Notes: generated by a model not told the origin, from the sequence alone. DNA of 64,000 nt from Chryseobacterium indicum (GCF_021504595.1 NZ_JACSGT010000001.1:682001-746000); one strand, 5' to 3'. Positions 34,778 through 44,142 are shown, numbered from the stretch's first letter. Program-made: numbers and translations.

Positions 34778-35677
34778 TAAACCTGTTTAAACTTTTATTT
34801 TTCTGAGAAACAAAATAGAAAAAGCCAGATAATGCAAACTCACCCATGTAATATTTAAAGTTTCAAACCTTACTAATAGCGCTTTGAAGCTATCCAGCCA
34901 TGCATTTGCTTTTTCTATTTTGAATCTTCTTTTATACAGTTCGGAATCAAAATATTTTTCATGCTGTGTATTTCCATTCCGTGGATTCTCTTTAATATTG
35001 GCAATCATTTCTTTTTTCTCAAGAATATCTCTGCATTTTTTACCGTCAAAACCTGAATCTGCATTCAGGAATAATCCTTTACACTCTATATCAGCTTCAT
35101 CCAAAAGAACAAAAATCTCTTCTAAAGTTTCTTCAATCTGATAAAGGTCATGATGTTCTCCGCTCACCGGCTCTCCCATTGAAAGCATTTGTCCCTGATT
35201 ATCACAAAGGAAGATACAATTACTGGTTTTTGATGATTTTCGTCCCTGATAACCTACCGATTCGTCACCGGTTTTACTGCGCGTATGGCTCCCGTCCATC
35301 TGAACACAGGAAAGATCTAAATTTCTTTTATTCTTTTTAAGAAGGGAAACCCAAATTCGCCTGAAAGAACCATCCTTACTCCATTTATTAAAATAATAAT
35401 AAATCAGTTGCCAACTGATTCCCTGATTGGTAAAGTACTCTTTAAGACTCAGCTCGCGCCATTGGCAGCCTGTTTTTAAACGCTTAATAATGAGTTGAAA
35501 GATTTTCCCTAAATCAAATCTTGTTGAAAATCCCCGTTTTCCTCTGCTCAAATGAGGAATTATCCATTTTTCCAGTTTATCTTTGCTTATGAGTTCCAGA
35601 TTTTAGTTATTTTAAGTTGCAATCCAAAATTGCTAATTTTCTGGATACTCTTTCCGTAAAAAAGTTTAAACAGGTTT
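34778..35677 (-). mobile_element. IS5-family insertion sequence
   Basis: The ends carry the inverted repeat AAACCTGTTTAAACTTTT (left, 34778 onward; right as the reverse complement ending at 35677). The bases TAT on each outer side may be a 3-bp target duplication. The element is about 900 bp with a single transposase. It separates the HEPN-like gene from the HD/Hsp90-like gene. Confidence 0.75.
34787..35551 (-). CDS. IS5-family transposase, start codon unclear
   Basis: This DDE transposase has an N-terminal TGCQWRELSLKEYFTNQGISWQ, then CVQMDGSHTRSKTGDESVGYQGRK with the first Asp. FLNADSGFDGKKCRDIL gives the second Asp and YKRRFKIEKANAWLDSFK the catalytic Glu helix. The frame continues upstream of 35551 (LEKWIIPHLSRGKRGF) to a stop without any ATG or GTG. 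Translation may therefore start at a TTG or other rare codon, or the true start has been lost. Otherwise the gene is intact. Confidence 0.85.
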   Translation of the reverse strand: MSRGKRGFSTRFDLGKIFQLIIKRLKTGCQWRELSLKEYFTNQGISWQLIYYYFNKWSKDGSFRRIWVSLLKKNKRNLDLSCVQMDGSHTRSKTGDESVGYQGRKSSKTSNCIFLCDNQGQMLSMGEPVSGEHHDLYQIEETLEEIFVLLDEADIECKGLFLNADSGFDGKKCRDILEKKEMIANIKENPRNGNTQHEKYFDSELYKRRFKIEKANAWLDSFKALLVRFETLNITWVSLHYLAFSILFLRKIKV

Positions 35678-35775
35678 TATATTAAAATTAATAAAATATT
35701 CTTAAAAGAAACAATATTTTATTAATTTTAACTTTTACCGAATATAGAAAACTAATATTAGATATTTCCAGAAAA

Positions 35776-38700
35776 ATGAACAAATTTGATTCTCACCTAT
35801 TTTCCGAGTCATTATTACTTAAAACACTCCAAGAAAAGTCAATGCAGAAATCTGCACACAACGATTATCTGGATATTTTTCTGAATTTTAAAAAGCAGGT
35901 GAGCTTAGAAGTAGATTTTATTGTGCAGAATTTTCCTGAATATACACCGCACAATGAGGAGTATCATCTTAGACGGTTATTAGTTTTGGCTGATGAATTA
36001 CTTGGCTCAGAGTTAATTTCCCGTCTTAATGCAACTGAAATTCTGGTTCTATGTTTATCTATTTTTGGTCATGATTGGGGAATGGCAGTTTCTGCTGCTG
36101 AAAAAAAAGAGATTTCAAGCCTTTTTAAAAACAAAGATGAAAACTTCGGGTTACTTAGAAATGAAAGTAGATGTTTTTCAGAACATTTGGAAAAATTCAA
36201 TGAAAAACATGATAATGTTTCCGAATTTGTCTGGCAGGAATATATTAGGTTAACACACGCAGAAAGAAGTGCAGAAAGAGTAAGGAAATATTTTTGGAAT
36301 ATAGATAGTGGAATAGGAGAAGCTGCAGCACGAGTTTGTGTGGGACATTGGCTTGATTTTAAAGATATAAAGAACCCATCCATATATCCAGTCAGTTATA
36401 TGGTACGTGGAGAAAGTATTAATCTAAGGGCTATAACTTTATATTTGCGATTGATCGATCTTTTTGATATTTCAAATGAGAGGACCCCATACACAATTTA
36501 TAAACATGTTGCCCCTCAGTCCATGAGATCGAAAATGGAATGGGCTAAACACAAGGCAATTAATTCATTAGCAACGAAAAAATTTCAGAATGGAAGAGAG
36601 ATTCAAGTTGATGGTCAAACCGATGATTATGAGGTTTTTGCTGCATTAGAAGATCTTAAATCCTTTTGTGAAGATCAATTGTTTGGATGCAATGATTTAC
36701 TTCAGGAACTTAATGATAGTAGATATAATTTAAACATATTCGATCTAAAGTGGAATATTCTACCGATTGACTTTGATCCAATTTCTATAAAATTTCAATT
36801 CGAAAGAACCAGGATGTTTGAGGTCTTAAGTGATGAAATTTATAAAGGAGATAAATATGTTTTTGTAAGAGAACTTCTCCAAAATAGTATTGATGCAATA
36901 AAACTTAGGAAAGAATGGATAGAGAAAAAGACACAATTAACACTAAACTCATTTGGAGAAATAACGATTGATGTAAGAGATACCGGAAACAATATTATTG
37001 AGATTACTTTTACTGATGACGGTATAGGAATGGATCGGTATATTGTTGAAAATTATTTGAGTGTTGCGGGAAGAAGTTATTACAGTAGTGAAGAATTTAA
37101 AAAACTTGGTCTCGAGATGGATCCTATTTCTAAATTCGGTGTTGGAATTTTAAGCTGCTTTATGGTTGCTGACAAGATACACATCACTACATACAGAGAT
37201 TTGGTCATTAAACCAGATGCAAAAGTTCTCCATATTGACATTCCTTATATTGATCAGCAGTTCCGTATTTCTGCGAGTGACCCTGATAAGGATAAAGATA
37301 AGATTGGAACCAAGATCGTAATTTCTCTTTCTAAAGATAAAGTGAAAAGTAAGCTTGATGATAATCCTGACATTGACATAACTGGTTATTTGAAAAAATT
37401 GGTAGGATTTGTTGAGTTTCCTATCGTAATAACTGAGAATGATAATAAAACCGTTATCATAAATCCTTTTGAGGATGCTGTTTTCTACGAAAAAAAATAT
37501 CAGGGTTATGAAATTTATAAATTGGATACATCACTTGATTTTAATAATGTTTTTCTACCCCAAAGTTTAAAATTAGCAAAAGATACTTTTACAACTAAAC
37601 AATTTACAATTGAAAGTGATTTGGGAATGGAAGGAATTGTAGGATCAGTAACCTTTGTTGTTCCTAAAGATCCATTTCTTAAAATTAGAGAAGCAGCTGG
37701 GGGTAGCTGGCCCACTACTGACTTTTCTCTAATTTCTCCAGGAAAGAGAACCCAAGACAGAAAGATAAAAATTAGTAGAGAATGGGCTAATTTCGCTCAT
37801 GCCAACATGCCAAATACCTATAAATACGGGGCGAGCTCTTTTTCGAAAGATGCGTACAAAATTTATTTGGACGGTATTATCGTTCCCAAAGCAAATCCGC
37901 CTGCAGCTATTGAAGGTCCTTTAGAGGGGAGGGAATCTATGTATTTCGATTCTTACTTTGTAAATGAAAGGTTTATGGTTCCCTTCGTAGTGGCTAAATA
38001 TACCAAACGTTACTTTAGTAGTATTGATCTATCCAGAACTGAAATAAGAGAAAAAGACTTTTCTTGGGATCAAAGTATTTCAGTAAATCTTTTTTCCCAT
38101 ATAGTAAAGATTCACAGAGAATTTTTATTGGATGAAGATATTAAGATTAGAATAAAATATTTTACATATTTGATGTTTTTCTACAGAGTTCCTGTGAGCG
38201 TAATAGTTGCAGAAATTGGTCTGGATAATTGCCCCGTTTTAACCATTGATTATGGAGGAGATCTTAAATTTGAAACATGGGGAAATTTTAGAGATAAGGA
38301 AATCTACATACAGCCAGAATATACCTACTGGTTCAAACAAATTTTACTGAAGGGTTTTGATGAATCGTACAAGGAGAATCATTATCTCGGTGATTGGAAA
38401 AGTGATAAGTTTCTTATTAATGATATTATCTATCCGGAATTATATAATGAATACAACTCTTCATCACAAGCAATTCTTGCTAGTCAATTGATAAAGTCCT
38501 ATATAGATGATACCCACGATTTTCATTCTTACCGCTTTCTATCGTCACCTTGGGAAGGCGGACCTGCACTGATTCAGCCAGTTTGGGTGCCAAAATCTGC
38601 AGAAAGGTCACTGGTAGATTACGAGTTGGTGAGAACTGCTGCAAAAGATATAAATCTGATAAATCCTGAAGAAGCTGATATTTTAGTTTATAGCTTATTT

Positions 38701-39180
38701 GATGCCTTAAGCGAAAACAATTTTGACGTTTTTCCAGATATAGGAGTATTTCAAGAGCCTTACGATTCAAATTTTGCATATGGAGTTAGCATTTTAAATT
38801 TTAATCATCCTTTTACTAAAGGTCTTTTAAGAATATTGGCTTGCATCCAAGTATACGAAGAGACAAAGAAGGAGGTTTCAGTTCCGTGGGCAAAGCTTAT
38901 TGATAAATGTATAGAATTGCCGTTTTTTGATCCCAATACCTATTTTGATAACGGATTTTCTCTAAATGAAATAAATCTTATTATCGATGAAATGAATGAT
39001 ATGATTATTAGTGCGAATTTAATAATGAATTATAAAACATTAGATCACATTGATTTCGATTCCTTTGTTGAAAACACAGTAATGTATTATGGTGATGATA
39101 TATATTACCAGTTTTTCAATAATATGGAGGTTGAAGAACTTAATCAAAATGAAAACTACGGTAAAAACATTATTAATTAG
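35776..39180 (+). CDS. HD-domain plus Hsp90-like (GHKL) ATPase giant protein
   Basis: This 1134-aa cytoplasmic protein has an HD-type phosphohydrolase-like N-terminus (HNEEYHLRRLLVLADELL near 58; LCLSIFGHDWGMAV near 93-106). The Hsp90/GHKL ATPase domain follows: ELLQNSIDAIKLR near 366, TDDGIGMD near 412 and KFGVGILSCFMVAD near 452. The rest is a long mixed region with no recognised domain. HD-CE/Hsp90-like fusions are known from comparative studies of bacterial conflict systems. Its neighbours (NACHT ATPase, HEPN protein) support a defence role. The reaction is unknown; nucleotide hydrolysis coupled to conformational sensing is inferred. Confidence 0.75.
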   Translation: MNKFDSHLFSESLLLKTLQEKSMQKSAHNDYLDIFLNFKKQVSLEVDFIVQNFPEYTPHNEEYHLRRLLVLADELLGSELISRLNATEILVLCLSIFGHDWGMAVSAAEKKEISSLFKNKDENFGLLRNESRCFSEHLEKFNEKHDNVSEFVWQEYIRLTHAERSAERVRKYFWNIDSGIGEAAARVCVGHWLDFKDIKNPSIYPVSYMVRGESINLRAITLYLRLIDLFDISNERTPYTIYKHVAPQSMRSKMEWAKHKAINSLATKKFQNGREIQVDGQTDDYEVFAALEDLKSFCEDQLFGCNDLLQELNDSRYNLNIFDLKWNILPIDFDPISIKFQFERTRMFEVLSDEIYKGDKYVFVRELLQNSIDAIKLRKEWIEKKTQLTLNSFGEITIDVRDTGNNIIEITFTDDGIGMDRYIVENYLSVAGRSYYSSEEFKKLGLEMDPISKFGVGILSCFMVADKIHITTYRDLVIKPDAKVLHIDIPYIDQQFRISASDPDKDKDKIGTKIVISLSKDKVKSKLDDNPDIDITGYLKKLVGFVEFPIVITENDNKTVIINPFEDAVFYEKKYQGYEIYKLDTSLDFNNVFLPQSLKLAKDTFTTKQFTIESDLGMEGIVGSVTFVVPKDPFLKIREAAGGSWPTTDFSLISPGKRTQDRKIKISREWANFAHANMPNTYKYGASSFSKDAYKIYLDGIIVPKANPPAAIEGPLEGRESMYFDSYFVNERFMVPFVVAKYTKRYFSSIDLSRTEIREKDFSWDQSISVNLFSHIVKIHREFLLDEDIKIRIKYFTYLMFFYRVPVSVIVAEIGLDNCPVLTIDYGGDLKFETWGNFRDKEIYIQPEYTYWFKQILLKGFDESYKENHYLGDWKSDKFLINDIIYPELYNEYNSSSQAILASQLIKSYIDDTHDFHSYRFLSSPWEGGPALIQPVWVPKSAERSLVDYELVRTAAKDINLINPEEADILVYSLFDALSENNFDVFPDIGVFQEPYDSNFAYGVSILNFNHPFTKGLLRILACIQVYEETKKEVSVPWAKLIDKCIELPFFDPNTYFDNGFSLNEINLIIDEMNDMIISANLIMNYKTLDHIDFDSFVENTVMYYGDDIYYQFFNNMEVEELNQNENYGKNIIN

Positions 39181-39529
39181 ACCAATAACTTTTTTAAACA
39201 TCAAATTTATTGTCAGCAGATGATAAAATTAAATTTTATGTAAAATAACAATTTGGTACATCAAAGTATATTGTCATCTAATTTAAATCAACCTGATACC
39301 ATTACTGTTTTAGATCTAAAAAATCTAGTTAACGAACTTAGTAATGAATTAAAGCAATTCTGATATAGAGCTACTGTTCTGTAAATTATCTAATGTAATT
39401 TTTCAAATTATATATTTTCTTTTTGTTAATGTATAATTTTAAAATAAATGGTTTGAGGAATGAAATTTTTATTCTTCAATTCTACATTTTTTTGACGAGC
39501 CTTTTAAATTTAATAAAAAATATAACAAA
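39181..39529. other. Gene-free stretch
   Basis: No convincing gene is seen. A short plus-strand reading of about 37 codons ending at 39363 (NQPDTITVLDLKNLVNELS) has no ATG start and is probably a remnant or chance. The region is very AT-rich. Confidence 0.4.
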
Positions 39530-41101
39530 ATGAAAACTAATTACTTATTCCCACTTATCTCTTTGCTATTTACAATTTCTATTTACGGACAGGATAAAAA
39601 TAGATTAAGTCAAGATTTTTCTGATTTAAAAGAGTTAAATCAAAAATTTATCGATTATCAGGCACTTAAGGTAAAGATATCCAAAGAAGAAAAGGATCTG
39701 ATAAAATTAAAAGAACAATCTCCTCCAACTCAACAAAATAATCAGGACCTAGCAACCTATTCGCAAAGTCTAAAAGATAAGAAGGAGCTCCTAACCGAAA
39801 GAGAGGATTATCCTATGTTTACCCAGAGGGCTATGGATAAGATGTTTATTCAGTATCAATCGGTACTGTCGGGTTCAGGCTTACAAAACGGTGCAGTAAA
39901 AAGTTTGGTGGCATCATTAGATGATAAAGGTATTCAGTTTTCTTATAATAGACGTTTAACCAAACATAATTTTTTCTACAATCTAAGTATTGCAGGAAAA
40001 ACGGAAGAAGCTAATGATGATGGATTTCTAACCATTTTTTCAAAGAATAAATTTTTAAATAATAATATTGTTTATTCAGCAGGTGGCGATGTATTTTGGT
40101 TTTTCAAAGGTTCAAAAAGTTTCACTGCAGATCAGAAAGAAAGCCTGCATCTTCGAATAAATGACTTGTTATTTAAAAATTATGGAGACCAACAAAAGAA
40201 AAACTATAATAAAATCGAGAAAGTAATATCAGAAGTAGATCGTACAATGCTTAAGTATAATAAAATCGATGAAAATGGGAATCGTGAAATTTCTTTTGCA
40301 GAGCTACAAACTTTACAACAAAATCTAAAAAAATTAAAGGAAGAAGGTATAATTAAAACTGATAATTTAACTGATAAAATTGAAATTTTAAAAAGCATTA
40401 AAACTTTTAAACAATTTGAGGCAGATACTTATTCTAAAAATAAAATTCTGATGGAAGCTGATTCCCTACAGATAAAAGCCAACTCTAACATAGGACAGCA
40501 CTGGTTAGCACTTGGTGCAAAATATAATGTTAATGCAGTAGATCTTCTTGATAGTAATTTTCCTTCGGATTCATTGCGAATTAAGGATTATACCAATGAC
40601 TACGTTTCTCTAAGGCTATCCTATAATTATTTTAGAAAATTCAGTAAAATTTCTCTAGTGTTTTCTCCAACAATAAATTTTTCTAACCAAAGAAATTTTA
40701 AATCGAAAGATTTAATGACTTCACAGAAAATTAAAAGTTATAATGTCGCTGGAAGCGAGTATCAAATTTCAACTGATGATCCTGTTCAATTTTATGAGAG
40801 AAGAGAAAATAGAGTAAATGTATATTCAGTAGAATTTCCGACATCTTTATACATGAAAGAGATGAAATTTGGATTCGATCTTAATTTTAAAGTAGGTGTT
40901 AATGATCCGAATAATAACAATATTTCTGCTAAATTCGGGGTTTACGTTCCAATAAAGAACTCAGAAAATAAAGTTATCAACATTGAGCCTTTAATTAGAT
41001 TTGTAAAGCTTTTTAGTTCTGGTCAGAATAACTTTATAAAAGATAATGTTCAAGTAGGATTTATTTTAGCAGTCACGCTTCCGACATATACAAAAATATA
41101 A
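39530..41101 (+). CDS. Exported protein, coiled-coil plus beta-rich domain
   Basis: This is a 523-aa secreted or outer-membrane protein of unknown family. It has a signal peptide (MKTNYLFPLISLLFTISIYG), a predicted coiled-coil (about residues 35-85, KVKISKEEKDLIKLKEQ) and then strand-rich segments (GIQFSYNRRLTKHNFFYNLSIAG; YVSLRLSYNYFRKFSKISLVF). Alternating hydrophobic strands near the C-terminus (MKFGFDLNFKVGV; DNVQVGFILAVTL) suggest an outer-membrane barrel. A second helical segment lies near residues 225-310. It stands alone between the HD/Hsp90-like gene and a toxin-antitoxin pair. Confidence 0.6.
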   Translation: MKTNYLFPLISLLFTISIYGQDKNRLSQDFSDLKELNQKFIDYQALKVKISKEEKDLIKLKEQSPPTQQNNQDLATYSQSLKDKKELLTEREDYPMFTQRAMDKMFIQYQSVLSGSGLQNGAVKSLVASLDDKGIQFSYNRRLTKHNFFYNLSIAGKTEEANDDGFLTIFSKNKFLNNNIVYSAGGDVFWFFKGSKSFTADQKESLHLRINDLLFKNYGDQQKKNYNKIEKVISEVDRTMLKYNKIDENGNREISFAELQTLQQNLKKLKEEGIIKTDNLTDKIEILKSIKTFKQFEADTYSKNKILMEADSLQIKANSNIGQHWLALGAKYNVNAVDLLDSNFPSDSLRIKDYTNDYVSLRLSYNYFRKFSKISLVFSPTINFSNQRNFKSKDLMTSQKIKSYNVAGSEYQISTDDPVQFYERRENRVNVYSVEFPTSLYMKEMKFGFDLNFKVGVNDPNNNNISAKFGVYVPIKNSENKVINIEPLIRFVKLFSSGQNNFIKDNVQVGFILAVTLPTYTKI

Positions 41102-41230
41102 CAGTAAAGCTTTTTGTTAGGTATTATTTCAGAATTAAAGAAATCTAAAATTAATGAATAATAGAAAAGTTTGTACAGTCTTACGAAATTAGTTAATAAT
41201 ACTTGATTTTATAATTTTATTAAATAATTT

Positions 41231-41252
41231 ATTAGTACCATATTAGTACCAT
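41231..41252. repeat. Tandem 11-bp repeat ATTAGTACCAT
   Basis: Two perfect adjacent copies (41231-41241, 41242-41252) lie in the intergenic region before the toxin-antitoxin pair. The length equals one helical turn, as expected for paired protein-binding sites. No function is assigned. Confidence 0.6.
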
Positions 41253-41310
41253 GAAATTGTAAGTATTGGTTATATTAGAAGAAGTAAAGCAATAGCTATA
41301 TCGATATATA

Positions 41311-41368
41311 AAAAATATACAAATTGTATAATTAAATTATACAATTTGTATATTTTTTATTATCTTTG
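41311..41368 (+). promoter_or_regulatory. 47-nt palindrome and -7 box of GNAT/XRE operon
   Basis: Two perfect 23-nt arms (41311-41333 and 41335-41357; core ATATACAAATTGTATAATT) surround a single A. A TATCTTTG box (41361-41368) follows directly, 18 nt before the ATG at 41387. This is the probable operator of the antitoxin, placed to block the promoter. The unusually long perfect symmetry could bind two dimers. Confidence 0.75.
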
Positions 41369-41386
41369 ATGTAAGAACATTGTTGA

Positions 41387-41905
41387 ATGAAAGTAAAAAT
41401 TTATGATGTCGAGAATCAAGTTGATATTAATGCAAAAATTGTAGAAGCTAAGGATTTTAAAGGTAACTTACCATCCATAACTGACAATTGGAGATTTAGT
41501 TTTAATAAACTTTCAATAGGAAAAAATACTAGAACTTATGTACTGGTTGCCGAGCATTCGGACGAAGTTATAGAAGGCTGCTTAATTTTCAAAATGTTAG
41601 AAGGTAAGGAGCCATACATGGCTTACATTGAAATTGCTCCCCATAATAAAGGTAATGAAAAGCAATATGATAAAATAGCTGGTTGTCTTATAGCTTTTGC
41701 AAGCAGATTAAGCTTTATTCATGGAAAAGAATATTATACGGGGTATCTTACATTTCATGTTTCTGAAGAGTCCGAAGAAGATCAAATAAAGTTAATGGCA
41801 TTATATTCAAAAAAATATTATGCTATAAGATTTGCAGAAACAGATCTAATGATAATCAAACCAGAGGATGGCGAAAAGTTAATTGAGTTTTATTTAAATA
41901 AATAG
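41387..41905 (+). CDS. GNAT-like acetyltransferase, probable toxin
   Basis: This 172-aa protein has a GNAT-like core: strands YVLVAEHSDEVIEGCLIFKM and YMAYIEIAPHN, a helix KIAGCLIAFASRLSF in the acetyl-CoA-binding position, and LTFHVSEES. A canonical Q/RxxGxG/A loop is not clear. The gene starts 18 nt after a promoter box, is followed 6 nt later by an XRE-type gene and is controlled by a long palindrome. This is the arrangement of GNAT toxin-antitoxin pairs. By analogy the toxin would acetylate a tRNA or ribosomal target; this is inference. Confidence 0.6.
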   Translation: MKVKIYDVENQVDINAKIVEAKDFKGNLPSITDNWRFSFNKLSIGKNTRTYVLVAEHSDEVIEGCLIFKMLEGKEPYMAYIEIAPHNKGNEKQYDKIAGCLIAFASRLSFIHGKEYYTGYLTFHVSEESEEDQIKLMALYSKKYYAIRFAETDLMIIKPEDGEKLIEFYLNK

Positions 41906-41911
41906 TTAGAC

Positions 41912-42382
41912 ATGAAAACAAAAAAGGAAGTAACGTTAGAAAGTGTTTTTGATGAGTCTAAGAAAGCTTTACTTAAAGATTTTATCAAAGCAAGTTCAAA
42001 AAAACAAAGTAAAGAGCGATTGTTAAGAAATCAACTTTTATCCATACAATATAGAATTGAAGATTATATTGCAGTTGATAGTACAAATGAAGAAAGTTTA
42101 AAGCTTTTAGATTTTGTTAAAATGTATCTTCGTACATTAAATATAACTAAGAAAGAATTTGCGAGACATTTAGATATGCAAGATTCTAATCTCCATAAAT
42201 ATTTAGTAGGGGAGAGGAAGTTGAATGCTGAAGTAGTTCTTAAAATTAGCTACTTTACACATACTAAACCTGAATACTGGTATCGAATTCAAATTAAGAA
42301 CGAAATAGCAGAATTACGAAAGGAAGAGAAGAGAAGTAAAGAGTATGAAAAGTATGATTATGCTAAAATTTTAGAGTTTTAA
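41912..42382 (+). CDS. XRE-type HTH protein, probable antitoxin
   Basis: This 156-aa protein has a central HTH of HigA/XRE type (FVKMYLRTLNITKKEFARHL, SNLHKYLVGERKLNAEVVLK, followed by THTKPEYWYRIQIKNEI). The N-terminal helix (KKALLKDFIKASSKKQSKE) may wrap the toxin. It lies 6 nt after the GNAT-like gene in the same direction. It probably neutralises that protein and binds the 47-nt palindrome upstream of the pair. Confidence 0.7.
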   Translation: MKTKKEVTLESVFDESKKALLKDFIKASSKKQSKERLLRNQLLSIQYRIEDYIAVDSTNEESLKLLDFVKMYLRTLNITKKEFARHLDMQDSNLHKYLVGERKLNAEVVLKISYFTHTKPEYWYRIQIKNEIAELRKEEKRSKEYEKYDYAKILEF

Positions 42383-42520
42383 AATAGTGTAGTTGATTGG
42401 CCAGCTTTATCATTACTCTAAAAAATATACTTTTATATTCAACTGTATTTTTATTACAAATTGCTTTATAACATTGACTAGTCCTGAAAAAGGTTAACTA
42501 GTTTTATATCACAAATATAC

Positions 42521-43372
42521 TTAAATCAGAGTAGGAATTTTCCTATTCTGATTTTGTTTTTTATAGGTTTTTAATTTCACATTATTTTTCATGTGTACTT
42601 GGTTTGGAATATTATAATGTAAAGAAAAATGCGGTCTTAAATTGTTATAGCAATAAATTGCTTGTTCAAGCTGTTGGGAAAGATTTTTAAAATTTTCAAA
42701 AGTATCAATCAATCCAAATTCATGTTTCAGAATACCATTCACTCTCTCTGCTATAGCATTTTCATAAGGATCCGAATTTTCGGTCATACTGATAAGCATA
42801 TCACTTTTCTTGAGTGTTTCAGTATATTCTTTACTGCAATACTGCAACCCTCTGTCTGAATGATGAATGAGTGAATGCTTGTACAGTCGATTCTGTATGG
42901 CTTGCTTTAATGCTTTCAACGTAGAGCTGGTCTGTAAATTATCACTCAATTCGTATCCTACAATTTTCTTAGAATAGGCATCGGTAATCAGATGAAGATA
43001 ATAATTCTTCTCTTTGGTCTTGAGATAAGTAATATCTGCAACCCAAACTTTCTCCGAACATTTCAATTCTTTTCCTTTGATAATATTGGGATATTTTTTC
43101 ATCCAATGTCTGGAATTGGTTGTTTTAAAATAGCTGTGCCTTCTGGGAATTAAAAGATAATTTGATCTCAAAATGCTAAACAACTGATCCCTTCCTACAT
43201 GAATTTCTTCCTTTTCAAAATCATTCTTAAGTAAAACATAAAGTTTTCTAGTACCTATTTTAGGCATCTTTTTACGAATTGATACAACCAATTCTATAAC
43301 TCTTGTTTCATGATCTGTAGAAACAGGCTGTTTTTGTCTCTTGTAATAAGCTTGCTTACTGTAGCCAAACAA
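42521..43372 (-). CDS. IS150-like transposase OrfB
   Basis: This is the integrase-core half. VWVADITYLKTKEKNYYLHL has the first Asp, LIHHSDRGLQYCSKEY the second and NAIAERVNGILKHEFGLID the Glu; NNLRPHFSLHYNIP closes it. The first ATG gives 43372, but the frame is open up to an AAAAAAG heptamer at 43438-43444 within orfA. The natural product is therefore an OrfAB fusion made by -1 slippage (K-K-V-W-F-Q...). The gene is intact. Confidence 0.9.
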   Translation of the reverse strand: MFGYSKQAYYKRQKQPVSTDHETRVIELVVSIRKKMPKIGTRKLYVLLKNDFEKEEIHVGRDQLFSILRSNYLLIPRRHSYFKTTNSRHWMKKYPNIIKGKELKCSEKVWVADITYLKTKEKNYYLHLITDAYSKKIVGYELSDNLQTSSTLKALKQAIQNRLYKHSLIHHSDRGLQYCSKEYTETLKKSDMLISMTENSDPYENAIAERVNGILKHEFGLIDTFENFKNLSQQLEQAIYCYNNLRPHFSLHYNIPNQVHMKNNVKLKTYKKQNQNRKIPTLI

Positions 43373-43410
43373 TCGGCAGATATTCTCTGTTGAAAGAGTC
43401 GTATTTACCT

Positions 43411-43773
43411 TTATTTCCTGGATTGATTGGAACCAGACTTTTTTACAATCTCAACCTTAAGCTCACGCTCTGCAATTTCTATAAATTTCCTGAACACTTT
43501 GAGTTCTTCTTCCTTTTTGGCCAATGCTGCTTCAAGCTCTTTAATCTTCTGTTTCTGTGGATCTTTCATGGGTCTGCCTTTACTTAATTGTTTTTCGTAA
43601 GTAAAGTTACCATATTTCATTAACCATCTGGGAATGCAGGAATTACCCCTGATATTATAGCGGGTTTGTAATTGTGATTTTGTATATAATCCCCGCTCAT
43701 ATTCGGAGACAACTTGTCTTTTAAATGCTTCACTGTATTCTTGAACAGGGGCGGATACTTTTTTTAATCTCAT
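43411..43773 (-). CDS. IS150-like transposase OrfA
   Basis: This 120-aa DNA-binding half has an HTH (YSEAFKRQVVSEYERGLYT, SQLQTRYNIRGNSCIPRWLM) and then a coiled-coil with a leucine-zipper-like heptad (KIKELEAALAKKEEELKVF). It binds element ends. The A6G slippage site lies 10 codons before its stop (VKKSGSNQSRK), leading into orfB. Confidence 0.9.
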   Translation of the reverse strand: MRLKKVSAPVQEYSEAFKRQVVSEYERGLYTKSQLQTRYNIRGNSCIPRWLMKYGNFTYEKQLSKGRPMKDPQKQKIKELEAALAKKEEELKVFRKFIEIAERELKVEIVKKSGSNQSRK

Positions 43774-44005
43774 TAGGATGACTGGTTTTTTGGTATTTAG
43801 TAGTCAACCTTTTTCAGGACAAGACACATCAAATAAAATCCCCGTTAATGCAGGGGTTTTTTTATGTCTTTTTATTTACTTGATTTTTCTACAGAAAATT
43901 TTCTAAATTCTTTAAATAATTTGCTAAGCTTCAAAGCTGAATTTGGTTAGGAGAAATTACTGGAGAATTAACAGTTGTAATTGTTTTTTAGTAGTACTAA
44001 ACTGT

Positions 44006-44142
44006 AAAGGTGTACATTTTAATACTCTCAAAACTACTATTTAATTGGAATTTATTTGTATTAATCAGTATTTAAGCAAGTTGAAATTTGTGATAAAACC
44101 TAAAAAATGATGGTTTTGTAACACTTCAATGTGTACACCTTT
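44006..44142. repeat. Inverted repeat AAAGGTGTACA / TGTACACCTTT
   Basis: Perfect 11-bp arms at 44006-44016 and 44132-44142 are separated by 115 nt. TGTACACCT also occurs at positions 5-13, just before the integrase, so this could be related to an attachment site of the element. An AAACTACTAT direct repeat is found nearby as well. Confidence 0.4.

Larger units (their letters stand above)
42481..43820 (-). mobile_element. IS3-family element (IS150-like)
   Basis: Inverted repeats GTCCTGAAAAAGGTTAACTA (left, from 42481) and TAGTCAACCTTTTTCAGGAC (right, to 43820) bound about 1340 bp carrying orfA and orfB. They differ at one position in the core. No target duplication is obvious. It inserted after the toxin-antitoxin pair, in a gene-poor region. 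Confidence 0.85.

Noticed and set aside
39253..39363. Short protein of about 37 codons
   Set aside because: No ATG, GTG or promoter box, and too short to support; mentioned only as a possible remnant.
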